Assembly: GCA_034411955.1 (NCBI GenBank) | Contig: DAOUMF010000019.1 | Location: forward strand, 1-10,881 | DNA length: 10,881 nucleotides | Source: DAOUMF01 sp034411955 | GTDB taxonomy: Bacteria > Chloroflexota > Dehalococcoidia > SM23-28-2 > RBG-16-64-32 | Direction: 5' to 3' | Part shown: positions 6,873 to 10,881 of the stretch, in pieces | How positions within the stretch are numbered: the first letter of the stretch is position 1 | Layout of the letters: every line of letters begins with the position of its first letter | Notes under the pieces: generated by a model | Seen by the model: only the letters and a program-made list of their open reading frames with translations | What the model was told of the DNA's origin: nothing | The model's database searches: none | Made by a program: the position numbers and the translations under genes

Positions 6873-7304
6873 TCACTCCCTCTCCTCGAAGTTGCGGGAG
6901 TACTGGAGTATGTTGTCATTGAAGCGGTAGCCGGCGGCCTCCCAAAAGGGGATTGCCGGCGGGCTGCGCCTGTCCACCAGGGCGTAGACTCGGCGGGCTC
7001 CCTTCGCACGGAGGCGACGCTCGATCTCCCGCACCAGGGCCATGGCGATCCCCTTGCGGCGGGCCTGCGGGCCGGTGGCGAGGCGGGCTATGTTGGCGCG
7101 CCAGCGGTCCCAGCCTCCGATGACCGTCCCTACGATCCGTCCTTCCGCCTCCGCCACCAGGAGCAGGTCAGGGGAGAAGGCATGGAACGTCTCCAGGTAC
7201 TCGCGCCGATCGGGCAGGGCGGTGTGTCGGTCGATGGACTCCCACAGGCCGATGATGTTATCGAAGTCCTCAGGGCGGGCTTCGCGGATGGTGTATCCGG
7301 ACAC
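6873..7304 (-). CDS. GNAT-family N-acetyltransferase (leftward pair with DinB protein)
   Basis: This is a single-domain GNAT acetyltransferase, 143 aa with the start chosen here. Motif A is A-T-G-P-Q-A-RRKGIA (82-87) followed by M-A-L-V-R-E-I-E-R-R-L, the acetyl-CoA pyrophosphate loop and helix. The closing motif is IPFWEAAGYRF (about 118-128). The size and ending are like RimI/YpeA-type acetyltransferases, but the acceptor is unknown. An upstream in-frame GTG at 7337 would add 11 residues (154 aa). I prefer GTG 7304 because the protein then opens at the domain (S-G-Y-T-I-R-E-A) and AAGGAG (7319-7324) lies upstream, whereas the start at 7337 would leave a leader of only about 9 nt. It is the first gene of a two-gene operon with the DinB-like gene. 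Confidence 0.8.
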   Translation of the reverse strand: MSGYTIREARPEDFDNIIGLWESIDRHTALPDRREYLETFHAFSPDLLLVAEAEGRIVGTVIGGWDRWRANIARLATGPQARRKGIAMALVREIERRLRAKGARRVYALVDRRSPPAIPFWEAAGYRFNDNILQYSRNFEERE

Positions 7305-7352
7305 TTGGGCCGGGCTCTCTCCTTGGCTGCAACGCACGGGTCGGGAGATACG

Positions 7353-7380
7353 ATTGTAGCAGGCGCAACGCTTACGTCCA
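7353..7380 (-). promoter_or_regulatory. Promoter for the leftward GNAT-DinB pair
   Basis: On the minus strand TGGACG (7375-7380) and TACAAT (7353-7358) are separated by 16 nt. The predicted transcription start is near 7346, about 42 nt before the GTG at 7304. The -10 box matches the sigma-A consensus at five of six positions. Confidence 0.5.
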
Positions 7381-7399
7381 TCCCCCTGGGGCGTGGCGA

Positions 7400-7428
7400 T
7401 TGACGGCGCGCGGCGCCTGGACTAGCAT
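7400..7428 (+). promoter_or_regulatory. Promoter for the FmdB-type gene, giving a very short leader
   Basis: TTGACG (7400-7405) and TAGCAT (7423-7428) are separated by 17 nt. The predicted transcription start, near 7435, leaves only about 5 nt before the ATG at 7440, and no Shine-Dalgarno sequence is visible there (the preceding bases are TAACTAGAG). Translation would therefore be leaderless or nearly so. Confidence 0.5.
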
Positions 7429-7439
7429 CATAACTAGAG

Positions 7440-7676
7440 ATGCCTCTGTACGAGTACTACTGCAAGCGCTGTCAGCAGCGGTTCGAGCTGCTGCGGCCGG
7501 TGAGCCGCATGGACGATCCGGCCGCATGTCCCGAGGGCCACGAGGGCGCAACCCGAGTGCTGTCCACATTTGCGGCGTTCAGCCAGGGGGACAGCGGCGC
7601 CAGCGAAGCTCTCGCCGGAAGCAACCCCTGCGCCGGCTGCGCGGCTGACACCTGCGCCACCTGCAACATTAACTGA
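7440..7676 (+). CDS. FmdB-family zinc-ribbon protein
   Basis: This 78-aa protein has the FmdB/CxxC regulatory-protein signature at its N-terminus: MPLYEYYCKRCQQRFE, with C8-x2-C11. The second half of the knuckle is C30-P-E-G-H34, where many family members have CPxC, so here a histidine probably completes the zinc site. The linker T-R-V-L-S-T-F-A-A-F is typical. The tail adds two further CxxC pairs, C64-x2-C67 and C72-x2-C75, suggesting a second metal site. The family name comes from a gene near formamidase; its molecular role in most bacteria is not established. The gene is divergent from the GNAT-DinB pair and convergent with the Lit-like gene. Confidence 0.85.
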   Translation: MPLYEYYCKRCQQRFELLRPVSRMDDPAACPEGHEGATRVLSTFAAFSQGDSGASEALAGSNPCAGCAADTCATCNIN

Positions 7677-7685
7677 CGCTACCGT

Positions 7686-7742
7686 CGTAGTTGCAGGGCT
7701 TCACTCCGTGGTGCGGGGCTGCCCTGAAGGACTGCAGCTACG
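7686..7742. repeat. Imperfect palindrome (repeat-like) between convergent genes
   Basis: The left arm (7686-7703, CGTAGTTGCAGGGCTTCA) pairs with the right arm (7725-7742, TGAAGGACTGCAGCTACG) at 15 of 18 positions, around a 21-nt GC-rich loop. It begins ten nucleotides after the fmdB stop. Its layout and GCAGGGCTT core resemble short dispersed repeats I recall from related genomes; not searched. It could also act as a two-way terminator. Confidence 0.5.
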
Positions 7743-7745
7743 AGG

Positions 7746-7778
7746 CTTCGCCCTCGCCACCGAAGCGCTTTCGAAGCG
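7746..7778. terminator. Small hairpins at the 3' end of the Lit-like gene
   Basis: CTTCG (7746-7750) pairs with CGAAG (7761-7765), and CGCTT (7766-7770) pairs with AAGCG (7774-7778). Both stems are short (5 bp) and neither has a good T-tract. They lie just outside the stop codon of the leftward gene and may contribute to termination together with the palindrome at 7686-7742. Confidence 0.25.
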
Positions 7779-7782
7779 ACTT

Positions 7783-8607
7783 CTAGTGGGTGAGGTGACG
7801 GGGCCGCGGCGGCGGGATGCGGGGGCGCGGCTCCAGGGGACGCCGCTCCGCCACGACCGGCCCGCGCTTCTCGTCCTCCTCGTCGGGCCGCGCAAAGTAC
7901 AGGTAGGCCGCAGCGGCGCCGCCGATCAGGAGCGCCTCCAGAAGGGTGAAGGCGCCGATGAGAAGCGTGATGTCAAACCAGAAGTCGCGGGGGAACATCT
8001 GGATCAGGTGGTCGCGGGCGGGGTCCAGCTCCCAGAGGTCATTGGTGAAGGCGAGGAAGTGGAGCTGCCGCCAGGCGGAGTCGAAGCCCAGGTAGATGAG
8101 GGCCGCGCTGGCAGCTACGAGGGCCAGCGTGAGGAGAGAGCCGTAGAGGAGGGCCCGCGCCAGCGTCCGCAGGGGCGAGGTAACGATCAGGGCCACTGCC
8201 AGGCTCAGCACGAGGGCCACCGCCAGCACCTGGACGGTGAACAGCGCCTGGAAGAGGTCGCGGACGTCGGCCAGGTGAGCGGTCTCGCGGGCGTTGAACA
8301 GCGCCTCCTCGTCGCTGTTGGTGTTGGTGACGACGACATGCAGGGGCCCCGGGTCGTCGGCCGTGAAGTAGGACACCAGCTCGCGGTTGGCGCGGATAAG
8401 CTCGCTTTCGGGGATGCGGGCAGCGGCGGCGGCGTTGTACTCGCGCACTGAGTAGTCGTAGACCCGGACCTCGGAAGCGGCGAAGCGGATGTTGGTCGCC
8501 ACCAGGGTGACCGGTATGGCCACAACCAGCAGGGCGAAGGCTATTGAGCGAAACAGGCCCAGCTCGGCCTCCCTTCTACTGCTTGCCGACCGAACTGCTG
8601 TTTCCAT
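7783..8607 (-). CDS. DUF1461/TIGR01906 integral membrane protein, Lit-like
   Basis: This 274-aa membrane protein has four predicted helices (about 19-39, 122-143, 152-174 and 211-237) with two outward-facing loops. The first loop ends in LFNARETAHLADVRDLF, containing H111. The second contains LHFLAFTNDLWELDP with H183, then D-H-L-I-Q-M-F-P and F-W-F-D before the last helix. Two histidines on the outer face in these contexts match the DUF1461 family. A Firmicute member, Lit, moves an acyl chain from glycerol to the N-terminal cysteine of lipoproteins; two histidines are essential there. Whether this homologue does the same is inference. The C-terminal tail (238-274) is acidic, then Arg/Pro-rich and presumably cytoplasmic. 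The ATG at 8605-8607 has no Shine-Dalgarno, and a putative -10 overlaps it, so the message may be leaderless. Confidence 0.8.
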   Translation of the reverse strand: METAVRSASSRREAELGLFRSIAFALLVVAIPVTLVATNIRFAASEVRVYDYSVREYNAAAAARIPESELIRANRELVSYFTADDPGPLHVVVTNTNSDEEALFNARETAHLADVRDLFQALFTVQVLAVALVLSLAVALIVTSPLRTLARALLYGSLLTLALVAASAALIYLGFDSAWRQLHFLAFTNDLWELDPARDHLIQMFPRDFWFDITLLIGAFTLLEALLIGGAAAAYLYFARPDEEDEKRGPVVAERRPLEPRPRIPPPRPRHLTH

Positions 8608-8635
8608 CGTAGGTACGAGCAGATGGATTTGTCAA
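8606..8635 (-). promoter_or_regulatory. Promoter for the leftward Lit-like gene
   Basis: On the minus strand a perfect TTGACA (8630-8635) is followed, after 17-18 nt, by CTACGA or TACGAT (8606-8612), which touches the ATG. The -35 is strong and the -10 weak. If used, transcription would start at or just inside the annotated start codon, so either the message is leaderless or the true promoter is elsewhere. Confidence 0.35.
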
Positions 8636-8658
8636 CGCGTTGGACGACGGGTTATCAT
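8629..8658 (+). promoter_or_regulatory. Promoter for mazG, back-to-back with the Lit-like promoter
   Basis: TTGTCA (8629-8634) and TATCAT (8653-8658) are 18 nt apart; each matches the sigma-A consensus at five of six positions. The -35 overlaps the -35 of the opposite promoter. A perfect 10-bp palindrome, CAACGCGTTG (8633-8642), lies over both -35 boxes and could be an operator. The leader to the mazG ATG would be about 24 nt. Confidence 0.5.
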
Positions 8659-8688
8659 ACTTTGACGAGTTTTGGAAGGGGCGCCGAC

Positions 8689-9474
8689 ATGAGAGTGACG
8701 AAACGAGAGATGCGCACGTTCAACGGTCTGCGCAAGGTGGTCGCGGCTCTGCGGGCACCGGACGGCTGTCCCTGGGACCGCGTCCAGACGCACGAATCGC
8801 TGCGGCCGTTCCTGCTGGAGGAGGCCAGCGAGACGCTGGAGGCGCTCGACGAGGGGGACGCATCGCGCCTGTGCGAGGAGTTAGGCGACTTGCTGCTGGA
8901 GGTCCTGCTGCACGTCCAGATCGCCGAAGAGGCAGGCGAGTTCGGGCTCGAAGACGTCATCCGCAGCACCACCGAAAAGCTGGTGCGCCGGCACCCCCAC
9001 GTCTTCGGCGAGGCCACCGCGGAGACGCCGGAGGCCGTGGTCGAACAGTGGGACCAGCTGAAGCGCGAGGAGCGAGGCGGGCAGTCAGCCCTGACGGGAA
9101 TACCGGGGACGCTCCCCGCCCTGGCGCGCGCCCAGGCCATGCAACATCGGGCCTCCCGTGCCGGCTTCGCCTGGGAGAGGGTAGAGCAGGCCTGGGAAGC
9201 GCTGGACGAGGAGCTGGGGGAGCTGCGGCAGGCCCACGCGCCGGAGAAGCGTCGAGAGGAGGTTGGGGACACGCTGTTCGCCCTGGCCGGGCTGGCGCGG
9301 TGGCTCGAGGTGGACGCCGAGGACGCGTTGCGCTCCACCTGCCGAGGCTTCCAAAAGATCTTCGAGCGCCTGGAAGCGGTGCTCCGGGAGGAGGGCCGTG
9401 ACCTGGCACAGATGAGCACAGCGGAGAAGCTGGCCCTGTGGCAGAGGGTCAAGAAGGCGCCCGACCAGCGATGA
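8689..9474 (+). CDS. mazG: Nucleoside triphosphate pyrophosphohydrolase MazG
   Basis: MazG hydrolyses (d)NTPs to the monophosphate and pyrophosphate, acting as a house-cleaning enzyme for non-canonical nucleotides. It is 261 aa, the size of two-domain MazG. The N-terminal domain shows the hallmark CPWDRVQTHESLRPFLLEE, with metal ligands E44, E45, E48 and then EELGD at 63-67. The linker K-L-V-R-R-H-P-H-V-F-G is also diagnostic. A second MazG-type domain has EELGEL (174-179) and EEVGD (190-194), which keep the E-x2-E and E-E-x2-D ligands. The frame is open back to 8623, but the ATG at 8689 is chosen because GGAAGGGG lies seven nucleotides upstream and the family N-terminus starts here. Its own promoter is predicted upstream. 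Confidence 0.96.
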   Translation: MRVTKREMRTFNGLRKVVAALRAPDGCPWDRVQTHESLRPFLLEEASETLEALDEGDASRLCEELGDLLLEVLLHVQIAEEAGEFGLEDVIRSTTEKLVRRHPHVFGEATAETPEAVVEQWDQLKREERGGQSALTGIPGTLPALARAQAMQHRASRAGFAWERVEQAWEALDEELGELRQAHAPEKRREEVGDTLFALAGLARWLEVDAEDALRSTCRGFQKIFERLEAVLREEGRDLAQMSTAEKLALWQRVKKAPDQR

Positions 9475-9483
9475 GGCGGCCGA

Positions 9484-9522
9484 CCCGGCCCGCGCAGGCG
9501 ACCCTCCATTTGTCGGGCCGGG
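9484..9522. terminator. GC-rich inverted repeat between mazG and the thioredoxin-like gene
   Basis: CCCGGCCCG (9484-9492) and CGGGCCGGG (9514-9522) form a perfect 9-bp stem with a 21-nt loop, starting ten nucleotides after the mazG stop. There is no T-tract. The right arm overlaps a possible weak promoter (TTGTCG at 9510-9515, GATAAG at 9531-9536) for the next gene, so the hairpin could be a terminator or an attenuator. Confidence 0.35.
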
Positions 9523-9571
9523 GAGCCCGTGATAAGCTGAGGCCGCCCGTCGTCCTAGGAGGAGACCGATC

Positions 9572-10150
9572 ATGACCCAGCAGCGAGACAGCGTCGTCAC
9601 AGCGGAGCGGTTCGCCAGCGGCATGACCTGGCAGCAGTATCTGGAGCACATCCAGCGCAACCGCGACAAGTTCGCGTACAACTACGACGAGACCGTCCTC
9701 AGCGATGGCGATGTGGAGGCGTTCCGCTCCCTGATCGCCAAGGCGGACGGCCCGGCCAAGGTGCTGGCGCTGGCCGAGGACTGGTGCCCGGACGTGTTCC
9801 GCGGCCTGCCGGTGATGGCCCGCATCGCCGAGGCGGCGGGGCTAGAGCTGCGCATCTTCCCCCGCGACGAGAACCTGGACATCATGAGCGAGTTCCTCAA
9901 CCAGGGGCAGCATCAATCGATCCCGACCTTCGTGTTCTACACCGGGGACCATCGCTACATCGGCCACTGGATAGAGCGGCCGGCCATGGCCAACGCGGAG
10001 ATGGGGCAGGTGACGGCGCTGTTCCAGGGCAAGGAGAGGGAAGAGGCGATGGCCCTGTACAACGAGTTCCAGCGGGGCGCCGTGTGGGCCTCCTGGCGGC
10101 AGGAGACGGTGCGGGAGCTGCGCGAGCTGCTCCAGGAGAAGTGCGCCTAG
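9572..10150 (+). CDS. Thioredoxin-fold protein with a single active-site cysteine
   Basis: This 192-aa cytosolic protein is of the Thioredoxin_9-like type (thioredoxin family protein). Strand V-L-A-L-A-E-D is followed by W71-C72-P73-D74-V75, the position of the thioredoxin WCGPC motif; the resolving cysteine is replaced by valine. The cis-proline is present at P118 in S-I-P-T-F-V-F-Y. A lone C191 lies at the extreme C-terminus. The first 60 residues form an N-terminal helical extension. Lacking CxxC, it cannot be a standard disulfide reductase on its own; a monothiol, peroxidatic or non-redox role is possible. The ATG is strongly supported by AGGAGGAG (9557-9564) seven nucleotides upstream. 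It follows mazG by 97 nt on the same strand. Confidence 0.82.
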   Translation: MTQQRDSVVTAERFASGMTWQQYLEHIQRNRDKFAYNYDETVLSDGDVEAFRSLIAKADGPAKVLALAEDWCPDVFRGLPVMARIAEAAGLELRIFPRDENLDIMSEFLNQGQHQSIPTFVFYTGDHRYIGHWIERPAMANAEMGQVTALFQGKEREEAMALYNEFQRGAVWASWRQETVRELRELLQEKCA

Positions 10151-10154
10151 CACA

Positions 10155-10196
10155 CAAAAAGCTGCGAGAGGCAGCCCGCCCCTGACTGCCTCTCGC
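10155..10196 (-). terminator. Intrinsic terminator, best oriented leftward
   Basis: GCGAGAGGCAG (10164-10174) and CTGCCTCTCGC (10186-10196) form a perfect 11-bp stem with an 11-nt loop. Five A residues (10156-10160) precede it on the plus strand, so on the minus strand the stem is followed after three bases by TTTTT, the classic intrinsic terminator layout. It lies 14 nt after the stop of the thioredoxin-like gene and may also stop rightward transcription, but the downstream bases (GCTATCTCGCTCTCT) make a poor U-tract. Confidence 0.6.
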
Positions 10197-10200
10197 GCTA

Positions 10201-10221
10201 TCTCGCTCTCTGAGAGCGAGA
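10201..10221. repeat. Perfect hairpin following the terminator-like stem
   Basis: TCTCGCTCT (10201-10209) pairs with AGAGCGAGA (10213-10221) over a 3-nt loop. Its arms share the TCTCGC/GCGAGA core with the neighbouring stem at 10164-10196, so the two structures could exchange partners. Confidence 0.55.
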
Positions 10222-10260
10222 CCAGAAGGAGGTCGCCCCTCTAGTTGTCCTGTTGATTTG

Positions 10261-10326
10261 CTGAGTAAAACGCTGCGGCTGGGGAAAGGTTAACGGAAGT
10301 GGTAAAGCGTTATGGCGTTTTCTCAG
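10261..10326. repeat. Long-range inverted repeat
   Basis: CTGAGTAAAACGC (10261-10273) pairs with GCGTTTTCTCAG (10315-10326): 12 bp with a single bulged T. The enclosed 41 nt are purine-rich. The pairing is possible in RNA from either strand. No transposase or flanking duplication is visible. Confidence 0.5.
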
Positions 10327-10410
10327 TCGAACAACACGGCAATTTGCTGTTCACTACGTAGAGACGAGACTCGTACCGCATTCGTTGCATAGGCCGGCCG
10401 ACATTGGGGC

Positions 10411-10416
10411 TATAAT
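10411..10416 (+). promoter_or_regulatory. -10 promoter box (TATAAT) for archease
   Basis: A perfect TATAAT lies 19 nt before the archease ATG. The only -35-like hexamer, TTGCAT (10385-10390), has a long 20-nt spacer. Transcription would start near 10423, leaving a leader of about 13 nt with GGGAAAG as a possible ribosome-binding site. Confidence 0.5.
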
Positions 10417-10435
10417 AGTGGCGGGAAAGTCCCCC

Positions 10436-10858
10436 ATGGCGCGGCCTCCTTTCGAGATCCTGGAGCACACCGCCGACGTGGGCATTGTGGCGCATGGGTC
10501 CAGTCTGGAAGAGACGTTCGCCAATGCCGCGGCCGGCATGTTCGCCCTCATGGCGGACCTGGACGGCGTACGCCCGCTGGAGGAGCGGCGCATCGATGTG
10601 GAGGGGCGCGACCGCGAGGGGCTGCTCGTGCGCTGGCTGACGGAGCTTCTGTACCACCTAGACGCGGAAGAGATGCTGTTCTCTCGATTCGTGGTAGAGG
10701 AGATGAGCGGCAGGCAACTGCGGGCGCGGGCCTGGGGGGAGCGGATAGACCGAGACCGCCACCGGCTGCACTTCGGGGTGAAGGCGGTGACGCGACACAT
10801 GCTGGAGGTCAGGCCGGAGGACGGCGGCTACCGGGCACAGGTTCTGTTCGACATCTAG
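10436..10858 (+). CDS. Archease
   Basis: Archease is a small metal-binding cofactor that promotes guanylylation and turnover of the RNA ligase RtcB in tRNA and RNA repair. At 140 aa the protein has the normal length. The N-terminal signature is F-E-I-L-E-H11-T-A-D14-V-G-I, the first part of the metal site. Next come E-E-T-F-A-N-A-A-A-G-M-F and W-L-T-E-L-L-Y. The C-terminal signature is GVKAVTRHMLEV (114-125), followed by V-L-F-D139 at the end, the second metal-binding part. The frame is open back to a TTG at 10385 and a GTG at 10418, but these lie before or at the predicted transcription start. The ATG at 10436 gives the family N-terminus and has GGGAAAG six nucleotides upstream. RtcB is not encoded in the window. 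Confidence 0.93.
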   Translation: MARPPFEILEHTADVGIVAHGSSLEETFANAAAGMFALMADLDGVRPLEERRIDVEGRDREGLLVRWLTELLYHLDAEEMLFSRFVVEEMSGRQLRARAWGERIDRDRHRLHFGVKAVTRHMLEVRPEDGGYRAQVLFDI

Positions 10859-10881
10859 CCTTGCAGGCGGGCCCGGGGGGG
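10859..10881. other. Right edge of the window
   Basis: Only 23 nt follow the archease stop, ending in a run of G. No start codon or gene can be called here. Confidence 0.6.

Larger units (their letters stand above)
10151..10435. other. Structured non-coding interval upstream of archease
   Basis: This 285-nt stretch holds no convincing gene and is more AT-rich than its surroundings. From the left it contains the 11-bp terminator-like stem (10164-10196), a second hairpin (10201-10221), a long-range inverted repeat (10261-10273 with 10315-10326), a small imperfect hairpin around 10328-10352 and the archease -10 box. It has no tRNA, SRP RNA, RNase P or riboswitch signature that I can recognise. 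Confidence 0.5.

Noticed and set aside
6615..7403. 262-codon rightward open frame opposite the GNAT-DinB pair
   Set aside because: It is antisense to two recognisable genes, and its translation resembles no protein family. Long antisense frames are expected at this GC content.
7570..8451. 293-codon rightward frame opposite the Lit-like gene
   Set aside because: It is antisense to a clear membrane protein with family motifs; the Gly/Glu/Val-rich translation has no recognisable domain.
8623..8688. N-terminal extension of MazG from the frame opening at 8623
   Set aside because: It would translate the promoter boxes; the ATG at 8689 has a strong, well-spaced ribosome-binding site.
10312..10392. 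26-codon open frame beginning ATG-GCG-TTT upstream of archease
   Set aside because: Its codons lack the GC-rich third positions of the real genes, it lies inside an inverted repeat, and the Shine-Dalgarno-like GGAAG is weakly placed. It could be a leader peptide, but there is no positive evidence.
10418..10435. GTG start for archease adding six residues
   Set aside because: It lies before the transcription start predicted from the TATAAT at 10411-10416, and the ATG at 10436 gives the usual protein start.
10421..10435. GGGAAAGTCCC resembling a fragment of the RNase P RNA core
   Set aside because: Only a short match with no surrounding RNase P structure; better explained as the archease ribosome-binding region.

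Overview
The window reads as a high-GC bacterial chromosome, most likely a Chloroflexota genome related to Dehalococcoidia. This placement is inferred from protein features and gene order: a DnaG zinc site of the C-x3-C type, a primary sigma factor with a long insert between regions 1.2 and 2, the order dgt-dnaG-rpoD, FmdB and archease genes, and a DUF1461/Lit-type membrane protein. No rRNA or tRNA was found to confirm it. Most of the window is dense housekeeping sequence. I see no phage, CRISPR array, toxin-antitoxin locus or obvious multi-gene defence system.

Left region (3-2722, rightward): the C-terminal half of a DHA2-type MFS exporter runs in from the left edge. A GNAT acetyltransferase follows, then a dGTPase-like HD hydrolase (dgt). 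A short repeat of the TTCGACA-(A/G)GC-YCAGG type occurs just before the dgt start and again inside the dgt coding sequence, where it adds about 18 in-frame residues.

Central region (2723-6410, rightward): dnaG and rpoD form a compact macromolecular-synthesis unit. A recognisable -10 box precedes dnaG, and the roughly 114-nt leader can fold. dnaG and rpoD overlap by 8 nt, with a hairpin just before the rpoD start. Dgt (dNTP pool), primase (replication priming) and the primary sigma factor (transcription) are thus grouped.

Right-centre (6411-8607): a leftward pair, a GNAT acetyltransferase and a DinB-fold protein, lies convergent to rpoD and divergent from a small FmdB-type zinc-ribbon gene. 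fmdB converges on a leftward four-helix membrane protein of the DUF1461/Lit family. A palindromic repeat-like element lies between those two genes.

Right region (8608-10881, rightward): mazG is divergent from the lit-like gene, with overlapping -35 boxes. It is followed by a thioredoxin-fold protein with a single active-site cysteine, a 285-nt non-coding interval rich in inverted repeats, and a complete archease gene. Archease normally works with the RNA ligase RtcB, which is not in the window; only 23 nt lie beyond archease.

The best candidates for something new are the repeat-derived peptide in Dgt, the Lit-like protein in this lineage, and the structured interval between the thioredoxin-like gene and archease. 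That interval carries what looks like a leftward intrinsic terminator with no known leftward gene.
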